This document shows positions 1 through 8,016 of a DNA stretch of 12,251 nucleotides, one piece after another. The stretch is from CAYRTD01 sp964426915 (GTDB lineage: Bacteria > Bacteroidota > Bacteroidia > Bacteroidales > GCA-2748055), in NCBI GenBank assembly GCA_964426915.1, contig CAYRTD010000121.1, positions 1-12,251 on the forward strand, in the 5' to 3' direction. Within the stretch, counting starts at the first letter, position 1; every line of letters starts with the position of its first letter. The notes beneath the pieces were generated by a model. That model worked only from the letters and a program-made list of their open reading frames with translations, did not search any database and had not been told where the DNA came from. Made by a program: the position numbers and the translations under genes.

Positions 1-1807
1 ATACTTTGGTATCCGGTTCCCTGACAATTAATGATTGTACTTTTTCTTTTAGCGGAAACGCCTCTTCTCCCATCATAAAGAGCACATTTAAGGCATATAA
101 ACGAGTCATTTCTATATCACTGTCCAGTGCATCAGACAGGGTTTGCAGAATCCCTTCCTTTTTACCGAGACGATACAGGGCTTCTGCAGCAATTATGCGC
201 ACCGACATTTCATCATCATTATTCATCAGGGATTGTAATTGACTTATAACACCTGATTCATTAAATTCCTGAACGATACACCCAATGACAGCCCAGTAGC
301 GTATGGCAGGATAATCATCATTCAGCCGGTTAATCACTTTTTCTTTAGATGCTTCATCCTTCAAAGAAGCCATTTCCGCAGTTTCAACCAGCTGTTCAAA
401 TGGGACGAGACCACTTCGCATGTAATCGTATACAGGCGTATCTTGTGCAATCCGTGCTATCATGGGTTCAGGCAGAAATCCAGCGTCCTTTATATCGTGG
501 ATCCAACGCAGGTTTTGCTCGCGTAATTCCTTTAATACTTCTCTGAATTCGGATTTTTCAGCCAGGTTATATACATTATGCGGATCATTGACAATATCAT
601 AAAGCTCTTCTGCTGGTTTAGTATTAAAAAAAGCAGCCTGTATTTCATTCAATTTTCCTTCCCGCCAGGCATTCTCCCAAGAAGGCATCGAAGGAGCCCG
701 CCAGAGGTATTCAAGATATTGTCCGTATATTTTTTGTGGCATATAATTGCGGATGTACCTGTATTGCTTGTTACGTACCGTTCGTGACATATCGATTTTT
801 TCGTCCATCCGGCCCCGGAAACCGAATGCATATTCCTTTGCTTTTCCATTCTGTTCCCCCATAAAAGGAATACCCTGAAAATGTTCAGGTATGTCAACAC
901 CGGCCAAACTTAGTACTGTTGCCGGGAAATCAACAAATGATACAATTCTGTCCGTTCTCTTCTCCATGGATTGAGGCAGTAAATGCTTATACATTTCGGG
1001 GACGTAAATAATAAGTGGCACCCTGAGGCCGGATTCAAATAAAAAACGTTTGCTGCGTCCAACAACACCTCCATGATCACTATAATAAAACACAATGGTA
1101 GAATCGCTTAAGCCATCCTTCTCAAGTTGTTGAAGAATTTGCCCTACCTCGGTATCCATATCCTCAATTTTATCATAATATTGAGCCCAGTCGTGTTCCA
1201 TGGCAGGTGTACGGGGATGGTAAGGCGGAATGGGCACTGCCTCCGGATCGTGCCGCAATTCTTCCCAGGGAATAGAATCATGAAGGCTGCTCTCGTGGGA
1301 GGTAAAAATATTTTTAACATGAAAGAACGGTTGTCCGGGTTTCCTGTCCCGATAGTTTGCCTCATCGCTTGATCCATTCCATGCTTCAGACTGGTCAATG
1401 GTATTGTAGTCTTTTTTGGAATTGTTCGTACAATAATACCCGGCTTCCCTTAAATAGGTGGGAAAGAAATCAAAACCTTCCGGTATCGGATACCAACTCC
1501 GCATATGATGAGTTCCCAACGAATTGGCATACATTCCGGTTATAAGCGTGGAACGGGCTGGGGCACAAACCGGTGCTGTTGCAAAAGCATTTTCGAATAA
1601 TATACCCTGCTCTGCCAGGGAATCCAACACCGGGGTGGTAGCAAATTCATCACCATAAGCCCCCAGTAACGGACTGTTATCCTCGCTGACAATCCATAAT
1701 ATATTGGGTGGAGACAGATCTTTGTTTTGTTTTTTCTGGCAACCAAAAACTAAAAAAGCAAAGGATCCTAAAATGAAGTACTTTTCAAAAAAATATCTAG
1801 ACATCAT
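1..1807 (-). CDS. Lipoprotein sulfatase (S1 family, SGSH/heparan-sulfamidase-like), C-terminus off the window
   Basis: Hydrolyses sulfate esters or N-sulfates on glycans, probably from the cell envelope. The frame is open from ATG at 1807 (a second ATG follows at 1804) to the window edge, giving 602 codons with no stop. Residues 1-23 form a lipoprotein signal peptide ending VFGC (Cys23). An N-terminal NILWIVSEDN strand supplies the first metal-binding residues, with SEDN where many family members have DD. CAPAR at 81-85 is the CxPxR signature whose Cys81 is converted to formylglycine. YSDHG around 242-246 gives the second metal pair (Asp244, His245), followed by a conserved Lys region near 253. 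After the sulfatase fold (to about 480) come HEAT-like helical repeats (about 500-602). The SEDN start and HEAT tail resemble the sulfamidase-like S1 subgroup by memory only; the substrate is inferred weakly. No sulfatase-maturating enzyme is visible nearby. It lies 90 bp downstream of the membrane protein gene and may share its transcript or use its own promoter. Confidence 0.93.
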   Translation of the reverse strand, partial: MMSRYFFEKYFILGSFAFLVFGCQKKQNKDLSPPNILWIVSEDNSPLLGAYGDEFATTPVLDSLAEQGILFENAFATAPVCAPARSTLITGMYANSLGTHHMRSWYPIPEGFDFFPTYLREAGYYCTNNSKKDYNTIDQSEAWNGSSDEANYRDRKPGQPFFHVKNIFTSHESSLHDSIPWEELRHDPEAVPIPPYHPRTPAMEHDWAQYYDKIEDMDTEVGQILQQLEKDGLSDSTIVFYYSDHGGVVGRSKRFLFESGLRVPLIIYVPEMYKHLLPQSMEKRTDRIVSFVDFPATVLSLAGVDIPEHFQGIPFMGEQNGKAKEYAFGFRGRMDEKIDMSRTVRNKQYRYIRNYMPQKIYGQYLEYLWRAPSMPSWENAWREGKLNEIQAAFFNTKPAEELYDIVNDPHNVYNLAEKSEFREVLKELREQNLRWIHDIKDAGFLPEPMIARIAQDTPVYDYMRSGLVPFEQLVETAEMASLKDEASKEKVINRLNDDYPAIRYWAVIGCIVQEFNESGVISQLQSLMNNDDEMSVRIIAAEALYRLGKKEGILQTLSDALDSDIEMTRLYALNVLFMMGEEAFPLKEKVQSLIVREPDTKV

Positions 1808-1897
1808 GTAAAAAAAATTTAAGTTTCACTTATTTTTGTGATATTTTATTAGAAATTTGAAAGACAGTTATATATTTCATTGCATCAAAAATTACAG

Positions 1898-4246
1898 TCA
1901 AAATCGGGATTGGGGTGTCAACCATACATATAAACTAATTATTGCATAGAAGCCCAGACCCATGTAAAAAGCAACCGTGATCCCAATAAGCATAGAGAAA
2001 ATGGCTGCCATAACAGAACCCAAAACAGCCATAGTTCCGTTTATACCATACATCCATGGAATGTACCTCTCCAATGAGGACTTTTTCATCAATTGAATTG
2101 TAGCCGGGAAGGGTATTCCCAGAAAGAAGGCCAGAGGGATAATTAAAAGTCCGCTTACTAATGCCCGAACAGCCAGTGCCTGCCCCAGAATTTTGTCGAG
2201 AATAAAAGGATGAATAGAAAAAAGAATGATACCGTATATTACAATTAAAAGACTGCTAATGTACAGGCGTCTTCTGATACTACCAACAAAAAAATACTGA
2301 CCTGTATAACTCCCAACTCCCATACCCATCAGCATTGAGCTTAGTAAAATTGCTAAAGATATTGTAGGTGCACCAAGAAATAAAATTAATTTCTGGAAGA
2401 GTGAAATTTCCAGGATCATAAATCCTATTCCCGTAGATATTAGTATTATCAAGGGGTCTCGCAACTTACTGAATTTGTTAATACTGAGACCCTTCCTTAT
2501 CCAAATCACAGGAATAAAAACCATGAACAGATTTAAAATGACTATTCCAATTAGTAGCCTCATCAAATAATCTGGTATACCTTTGTTTACATTATAAAAA
2601 AAGGGACTGTCATCACGGCAGGGTTCAATATTGTATTGATGATTATGAATAAACTGATCCAGGTTTTTACCTCCCGATTTCAACACCTCAAGTAATTGGC
2701 TCACATGGCTGTTATTCCTTTCAGATACATGAAAAGGGAAATGTGTAACAGCAGGAAACTCTTCCGGTATTTGTTTTGCTATAGAAATATGTCTGGATAC
2801 TTCATCCTTAGTGAATGGTTTCTTTTTAATGACAAGAGTTGGCGCAAATTCATCCTCCAGCACAATTAGATGCTCCGGTATTTCATCAACTGCTACATCT
2901 AATTCTTCAAAAGCAATAACTGTTGTAATAAGAAGGCGTAGCAATTCCCATTGATTGTGCACGGTAAATATGAGCCTCCCTTCAGGAGTTAAAATATCAA
3001 GATACTCGCGTATAGCTTCACTGGTCAACAAATAGTTCTCACTCATAGAGAGATTTTCCACATTCTGAACTTGCTCAGTGGATGGAAGTGCCATTGTTAT
3101 TATGTCAAATTTCTGATAAGTCTGCCTTATGAAGTGCCTTCCCTCTTTAACAAAAATTCTAACATTCAGAAAATCAGTATAAATACCTCCGTTAAATTCC
3201 CGGTAATCTTTCACGATATCGACGAAATCACGATTAATCTCTACGCCGGTAATTTCATTTACACCCTGAAGTAGGCCGGTTAATACCTCCTTGCCCCCCC
3301 CGGGACCAATTACAAGCATACTGTTTTTCTCATTCTCTTTCAGGAAAACAAAAGGGATGGAAGTTGAATGATAATACAGTAGTTGAACCAAAAGGGGTGA
3401 AACATTTTCAACATTACCATCAAATCGCATCATCTGAGAACCTGCAGCTCCATCAACAAAGAGCTGCTTTACCATATCCTGATGGCTGTATTGAACCAGA
3501 TCAGCCCTGCCATTAATACTCCACCTGCTATCAATTATTCTGGATTTAATCGTAGGATCTGGGTAAACATGATGGAAGTCTTTTTCAGGAAAATCTCCGA
3601 TAGGAATGGAGCCAATAACTTTTTTATCTCCGTTCATAATCAATAAGCTAAGCGAAATCACCAGGGTTGCTGATAAAACTATAGCCAGACCAGTTTTTTT
3701 TCTTTTAAACAGAAAAAAAGAGGAAGAAAGAAACACAAGAAACGAAAGAAAGAGCACAGAATTACCGGCTCCCATAATATTAATAAAAATTATAGCCAAT
3801 ATTGGGCCTAAAGCAGCACCAACAAGGTCGGCTGTAAAAATATTAAAACTATGTGCTGCGAAGATTTTAAAAACCCATGCAAAGAAAATACCCGCGAAAA
3901 AAAAGGGGAGAAACATTAATACAAAATAGGCCACAGGAGCAGCATCAACCTCCAGTTGAGTTACCACCAAAATAAATGCCAATAATGATAATCCCAGCAA
4001 TACCAAAAAAATCGGCATTGCTTTTTTATAATACGAGGGATTATCAATCCTGATCCTGTAATATGCATACATTCCACCTAAACCCAATCCCAGGATAGCC
4101 AAAGAAAGGATTATAAAAGCAGAATTATTTACAAAGATTAGGGATGATATCCTGGTGGCAACTATCTCGAAACATAAAATTACAGATGATATCAGAAATA
4201 TTTGGAAATATACCAATGGATTGGGTCTATGTGTTTCAAGCGTCAC
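1898..4246 (-). CDS. Polytopic membrane protein with spermidine-synthase-like domain
   Basis: This 782-residue protein has hydrophobic segments over about 12-205, a soluble Rossmann-type domain over about 230-555, and a second membrane block over about 560-778. The central domain follows the spermidine synthase layout: a glycine loop GPGGGKE (314-320), acidic strand end GVEIN (334-338), VKEGRHF (366-372, where aminopropyltransferases usually have DGR), then FDIITMALPST (380-390) and DDSPFF (545-550). The segment IPWMYGINGTMAVLGSV (729-745) matches a pattern I recall from the widespread membrane-bound spermidine-synthase-like family. The usual catalytic Asp after the FDII strand is replaced by the MALPS stretch, so true aminopropyl transfer is doubtful and the substrate is unknown. 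The start is GTG at 4246, overlapping the upstream gene's TAG by one base (TAGTG), which implies translational coupling. The gene is unusually G-rich in the glycine loop (eight consecutive G on the coding strand). Confidence 0.9.
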   Translation of the reverse strand: MTLETHRPNPLVYFQIFLISSVILCFEIVATRISSLIFVNNSAFIILSLAILGLGLGGMYAYYRIRIDNPSYYKKAMPIFLVLLGLSLLAFILVVTQLEVDAAPVAYFVLMFLPFFFAGIFFAWVFKIFAAHSFNIFTADLVGAALGPILAIIFINIMGAGNSVLFLSFLVFLSSSFFLFKRKKTGLAIVLSATLVISLSLLIMNGDKKVIGSIPIGDFPEKDFHHVYPDPTIKSRIIDSRWSINGRADLVQYSHQDMVKQLFVDGAAGSQMMRFDGNVENVSPLLVQLLYYHSTSIPFVFLKENEKNSMLVIGPGGGKEVLTGLLQGVNEITGVEINRDFVDIVKDYREFNGGIYTDFLNVRIFVKEGRHFIRQTYQKFDIITMALPSTEQVQNVENLSMSENYLLTSEAIREYLDILTPEGRLIFTVHNQWELLRLLITTVIAFEELDVAVDEIPEHLIVLEDEFAPTLVIKKKPFTKDEVSRHISIAKQIPEEFPAVTHFPFHVSERNNSHVSQLLEVLKSGGKNLDQFIHNHQYNIEPCRDDSPFFYNVNKGIPDYLMRLLIGIVILNLFMVFIPVIWIRKGLSINKFSKLRDPLIILISTGIGFMILEISLFQKLILFLGAPTISLAILLSSMLMGMGVGSYTGQYFFVGSIRRRLYISSLLIVIYGIILFSIHPFILDKILGQALAVRALVSGLLIIPLAFFLGIPFPATIQLMKKSSLERYIPWMYGINGTMAVLGSVMAAIFSMLIGITVAFYMGLGFYAIISLYVWLTPQSRF

Positions 4247-5976
4247 TAGATTTCGTTTAATTTCTCCTCCAAAACTTCTTTGAATACTTTTGTATCGTAT
4301 TCCTGCATCAATGCTTTCTCTCTTTCTTCAATAATCCGTCTGCGTTCATGTTTTCCAAATTCAGTCGGAATGTGCTTCTTTACTTCATCATACTCCAGTT
4401 GTTTTGCAGGTTTCTTGCCCATGCATTTAATGATCGCATATTGAGTACCTTTTTCCGGATCAACATATTTTACCGGTCCGGCCACATCGTTAAGATTAAG
4501 CTTAAAAGCAGCCTCACCCAGGAAGGGTTTTTCTTTACTATATAGGGAATGTATCTCTCCATCATGATCTTTTATAAAAGTCTTGACAAAGATTCTGTCC
4601 ATCAAATTCGTAAAACCAACCCCGTTCTCAAGTCTTTGTAAAAGTTGTTCTGCTGAGGCTTTATCTGATGTAATAGCAGCAAATATATTGACCTTGGCAA
4701 ACTGAAAGAAAAGCGTGTCCTTGTTATCAAGATAAAAAATGTAAAGCACCTCTTCGGTTATTTCCGGCATATTCTTCTCAACAATTTTCTGATCATATAG
4801 CTCTATCAGCTTTTTTTGTATCAAGCTGTTTTTCGTGGCAGGATTGAGTACTTCCTTCTCAAGGTCTAGTTCACGGGCCTTATTAACAATATTTTCTGTC
4901 CTTAAAGCCTCAACAATATAATCTTTAAAATCTTGCTTATCAGGAAATTCTTCACTATTTAGCATCAAAATTTCATTCAGTAGTCTGTCTAATTTTTGAA
5001 GATCTACCATACCATCGGAATATTCTGCAATAATTAGATTCTTGCCCGGTCTAATAGTGTTTTCCAGTTCTTTATTATACTGATAACCATTAAATTCATC
5101 AAAGATTAGCCATTCTGATAACTGATCAAAAAACGAGGCGTTCCAACGAATGTCGGATGTATCTAAAGATTCCATGAATTCTGAATTGTATTCTATCAAA
5201 GCCTTGTCTGTATAGTCATTTTTCAATTGATCAATAATTGCATCCTCTAATTCCTCAAAAGGAGCAATGGAAATCTTATTTACTTTTTCAATTTGCACAA
5301 TTGAATAAACAGAGTTATTTTCAAAAGCCTGAACCTCATTTGGTTCCATTTGAAAAATCTTTGCACTCATTCCATCCAGATTCCCTTTCCATGTTACAGA
5401 ATGCCTAAGGTCACCATCAGACCCTGATGCAGTATATGCAGAGAATTTTGAGGTCAGTTCCGTAAAACTTTTTCCGCGCATTAATTCCTCCTGCATTTGT
5501 TGAACCTTAATCTCTATTTCTTCATCATCATTAATATCTCTTTTTTTAGGGAAGGTAATCATACGATATATAACCTCCCGGTTAATTTGACTATATAAAT
5601 CCCTGACTGTCTTTTCATTAACGTATTCAGACAGGTACTGAGTGTTATAATAAAGAATAACCAGTTCTTCATTTATCATCCTCCGAATATCACTTATAAG
5701 CAAACTGTCTTTATGAAATCCTGATTCAAAGAAATCCAGCAGTTTAATCCTGTTAATAAACATATCATTTAATGCGATTTCATAATCCTCTATCGTAACG
5801 CTATCATGTTGCTTATAATAATATGCTTCCTGGAAATATGCATTTAGATCATCAAAGTCAATTTTAATGCTTTTCCCCACCTCACCAACTATGTCTGTAT
5901 CTTCAGGTTTGCAACTTGCAAAGGTTAGTGAAACTGCAACCATCACAACCAGAAGTGAACGCTTATTTAAAATCAT
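4246..5976 (-). CDS. SurA-like peptidylprolyl isomerase lipoprotein (two parvulin-like regions)
   Basis: Probable envelope folding factor for outer-membrane or exported proteins. I chose ATG at 5976 (576 residues) over an in-frame GTG at 5985 because it begins directly with a lipoprotein signal peptide, MILNKRSLLVV to FASC with Cys22 as the lipidated residue. The Cys is followed by KPED, an acidic stretch that could act as a surface-export signal. Parvulin-like region 1 covers about 135-232: a YRMITFP strand, a GKSFTELTSKFSA helix, then SGSDGDLRHS and a hydrophobic VYSIVQIEKV strand. Region 2 covers about 425-518, with a GVGFTNLMDR helix, AAFKLNLNDVAGPVK and TQYAIIKCMG. Both are divergent from E. 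coli parvulins, so isomerase activity is inferred. The middle (235-410) and the end (525-576) are charged and helical, as in SurA-type chaperones. The gene heads a unit with the downstream membrane protein (one-base overlap). It is preceded by a terminator, so it needs its own promoter. Confidence 0.87.
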   Translation of the reverse strand: MILNKRSLLVVMVAVSLTFASCKPEDTDIVGEVGKSIKIDFDDLNAYFQEAYYYKQHDSVTIEDYEIALNDMFINRIKLLDFFESGFHKDSLLISDIRRMINEELVILYYNTQYLSEYVNEKTVRDLYSQINREVIYRMITFPKKRDINDDEEIEIKVQQMQEELMRGKSFTELTSKFSAYTASGSDGDLRHSVTWKGNLDGMSAKIFQMEPNEVQAFENNSVYSIVQIEKVNKISIAPFEELEDAIIDQLKNDYTDKALIEYNSEFMESLDTSDIRWNASFFDQLSEWLIFDEFNGYQYNKELENTIRPGKNLIIAEYSDGMVDLQKLDRLLNEILMLNSEEFPDKQDFKDYIVEALRTENIVNKARELDLEKEVLNPATKNSLIQKKLIELYDQKIVEKNMPEITEEVLYIFYLDNKDTLFFQFAKVNIFAAITSDKASAEQLLQRLENGVGFTNLMDRIFVKTFIKDHDGEIHSLYSKEKPFLGEAAFKLNLNDVAGPVKYVDPEKGTQYAIIKCMGKKPAKQLEYDEVKKHIPTEFGKHERRRIIEEREKALMQEYDTKVFKEVLEEKLNEI

Positions 5977-6014
5977 TGTATACACAAAAATATGATTTGA
6001 TCGATTTAAAGGCT

Positions 6015-6045
6015 AAAAAAACTAATTATTTCTGACAAGCACAAG
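6015..6045 (-). promoter_or_regulatory. Weak candidate promoter for the PPIase unit
   Basis: The minus strand carries CTTG (6045-6042) and, 17 bases later, TAGTTTTT (6024-6017). These approximate the Bacteroidetes -33 TTTG and -7 TAnnTTTG elements, with one mismatch in each. It lies 41-69 bases upstream of the chosen ATG and downstream of the preceding terminator, where a promoter is expected. The AT-rich background makes chance matches likely. Confidence 0.25.
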
Positions 6046-6061
6046 TTTCTTAATGTGTCCT

Positions 6062-6105
6062 AAAAAACTAACCCCTGATATAATAATATAATCAGGAGTT
6101 AGTTT
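6062..6105 (-). terminator. Intrinsic terminator of the receptor/beta-helix unit
   Basis: An inverted repeat pairs 6065-6079 with 6091-6105 around an 11-base AT loop. That is 15 pairs, of which 14 are Watson-Crick; the 6073/6097 position is C-A if transcribed from the plus strand but a G-U wobble in the minus-strand RNA. The minus-strand transcript then runs into a stretch of six U (opposite A 6067-6062, partly inside the stem). The repeat starts 24 bases after the beta-helix stop codon. The wobble and the U tract both point to termination of leftward transcription. Confidence 0.88.
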
Positions 6106-6129
6106 ATAGCTGGATATTATTCAGTCCTA

Positions 6130-7950
6130 TTATTTCACAATCATTTTTTTAGTTTTTTGAGTACCATTTAATGAAAGGCTATATAAGTAGGTGCCGGGAT
6201 TGAGATCATTTACATAGAAATCAACCTTGTAATTTCCTACAGATTGGTATTGTTCAACCACTGTTTTAACCAATTTACCTTGTATATCATGAATCCTAAG
6301 TGCAACATCTCCGGATGTAGGAATTCTGTAACTTATTACAGTCTGGTACATACATGGATTTGGATAATTTTTCAGGTTGAAGTCAGCCTCAAATACAGGT
6401 GCAACACCTGTTGGTATAGTAACATTCTGAGCTATTGGCTCAGTCCCTGAATCCAGGGCATCGATAATTGCAGCATGCTCGGCCTGGGCTTGATCTTTCC
6501 ATGTAGGCATCAAATAATCAAACCAGTTCAGGTCGCCCACAGGAAATCCACTAAGACCAGCACTTTTCAGTGTTTGGTTGGAATACTGCAGATTGCAATT
6601 AAGTGGCCAGTCAGGAAATACCATATTTTCCTTATTATCCTCAGTAATTTCATTTCCGGATGCACGCCATTTTGGAAGAACAGCATTACTTTCTTCAAAA
6701 ACTGTAGCCTTACAGAAAGTGATAATATTCGGCACCTGATCATCCATATCAAAAAATCCCGGTTCTTCACCCTCAATCCAGTTGCCTTCATATAATAACG
6801 GATAATTTTCATCATCATCAAACATGTCCTGGGTCCTGGAGTTCATTGTTATCATCTGCGAATACCACTCTTTATTGAGTCCTCCGTCATCTTCCTTTAG
6901 GTCATTAATGATCTGGTCCAATCGAGAATCCCAGTAAACTGCATTCCTGTCAACCAGAATTTTTCGATCTGCTTCAGGAAAACCATCCGGATACCATGTA
7001 TCCATACCCTCAAGTTGATTTACGTTTATAATACCAGTGGGCAGACTGTCCTGATCAGTTTCAGCAACATCAAGTCCGGGATAATATGCCTGACAGTTAC
7101 TATTTACAAACAAGTTATTCGTTACAACCCAGTTCACCTGGTATCCAAAGGTTGGGAAAATGTTTCCAACGCAATTAACAAATGTATTATGGTTGAAGTA
7201 TGCGTGAGATACCGGATAGTTACGGAATTTGTACATCATTCCCGATGCCATCACATGTGTACAGTTTTCTACGTAAATTTCCTGGGTGTTATTTTTGACA
7301 TTATCATAAACACCGCCATTACGCCTGCAAGGGTGACCGTTCATATTGACAAAATAGCTATTCTCAAATCGCACTTTCGCACTGTCCGCTTTAGTTCCAT
7401 TCACAAAATTCCAGCTCGTATGCTCGAACAAACACTTATCAAAAGAAACTTGAATATCGGCAGCAGCAACAACAAAATACTGATATCCCTGGTCACCGTT
7501 ATCAGCTGCTGTGCAGAACCCCAAATTTTTAAAACTAGTGTTATTTGTTAATGTGAAAAATTTTGCGTTCGTAGACTCTCCATCGGTATTCGTGGTGCCG
7601 TAAATTTGAGGCAATGCACCATCTTCTGCTTCACCTCCGACCAAAGGGCCATCCTCACCTATAATTGTGAGTGGATGATCTGAGGGAGCGGTATATTTTC
7701 TGTCTAGTGGATAGAATTCACCACGTTTAAGTAAATATACTCTGTCTGGATTTGCACGTTCACCACTTTCAGTGGTATCGGAAGCAATGGCATCAATGAG
7801 ACTGTTAGCTTCATAATCCATATCTGCAAATGATTTCACGATGACTGTATCTCCTCTCACTTCATCAATGTAATCCATAAACTGAGAAAAGAGTGGACTC
7901 GCATATCCACTTGCAATTAAAAGAATTAACAAAATGGTAGATTTTTTCAT
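6130..7950 (-). CDS. Secreted right-handed parallel beta-helix protein with T9SS type A sorting domain
   Basis: Exported protein, probably anchored to or released from the cell surface, that may bind or cleave polysaccharide. I chose ATG at 7950 (606 residues) over the longer in-frame start at 8001 because MKKSTILLILLIASGYA to LFSQ is a clean Sec signal peptide. Residues about 75-340 show repeating short strands with Asn-rich turns (for example FTLTNNTSFKNLGF, VRFENSYFVNMNG, YFNHNTFVNC, WVVTNNLFVNSN). This is the pattern of pectate-lyase-like beta-helices and of the DUF4957/DUF5123 proteins found in Bacteroidetes glycan loci. An acidic segment follows (345-500). The last ~80 residues (525-606) begin LKNYPNPC and end KTKKMIVK, the standard type A T9SS tail with LRIHDIQGKLVK and NPGTYLYSL inside. 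No catalytic set typical of a named lyase family could be assigned. It lies 66 bases downstream of the TonB receptor, in the same transcription unit, and a terminator follows. Confidence 0.9.
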   Translation of the reverse strand: MKKSTILLILLIASGYASPLFSQFMDYIDEVRGDTVIVKSFADMDYEANSLIDAIASDTTESGERANPDRVYLLKRGEFYPLDRKYTAPSDHPLTIIGEDGPLVGGEAEDGALPQIYGTTNTDGESTNAKFFTLTNNTSFKNLGFCTAADNGDQGYQYFVVAAADIQVSFDKCLFEHTSWNFVNGTKADSAKVRFENSYFVNMNGHPCRRNGGVYDNVKNNTQEIYVENCTHVMASGMMYKFRNYPVSHAYFNHNTFVNCVGNIFPTFGYQVNWVVTNNLFVNSNCQAYYPGLDVAETDQDSLPTGIINVNQLEGMDTWYPDGFPEADRKILVDRNAVYWDSRLDQIINDLKEDDGGLNKEWYSQMITMNSRTQDMFDDDENYPLLYEGNWIEGEEPGFFDMDDQVPNIITFCKATVFEESNAVLPKWRASGNEITEDNKENMVFPDWPLNCNLQYSNQTLKSAGLSGFPVGDLNWFDYLMPTWKDQAQAEHAAIIDALDSGTEPIAQNVTIPTGVAPVFEADFNLKNYPNPCMYQTVISYRIPTSGDVALRIHDIQGKLVKTVVEQYQSVGNYKVDFYVNDLNPGTYLYSLSLNGTQKTKKMIVK

Positions 7951-8016
7951 AATGGTAGTTTTTAAAAGTTTATAAAAAAAAGAGTATTGTTTTTTGAACA
8001 TTTTCTTACTGAATTT

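Noticed and set aside
1808..1897. Possible separate sulfatase promoter in the 90-bp gap (TAATTTTTG on the minus strand)
   Set aside because: The -7-like element has an extra base and no well-spaced TTTG upstream. The sequence is A/T-rich throughout.
3606..3929. 107-codon plus-strand open frame rich in Lys and Ile
   Set aside because: It is antisense to the N-terminal membrane segments of the spermidine-synthase-like protein, and its composition is the expected complement of hydrophobic codons.
5986..5993. Exact TATTTTTG match to TAnnTTTG just upstream of the PPIase start
   Set aside because: It has no TTTG at a suitable distance upstream and would start transcription at or inside the start codon. 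It is likely chance in AT-rich DNA.
7015..7551. 178-codon open frame on the plus strand
   Set aside because: It lies fully antisense inside the beta-helix gene, which has a signal peptide, a repeat fold and a T9SS tail. Its own translation has no domain-like pattern.
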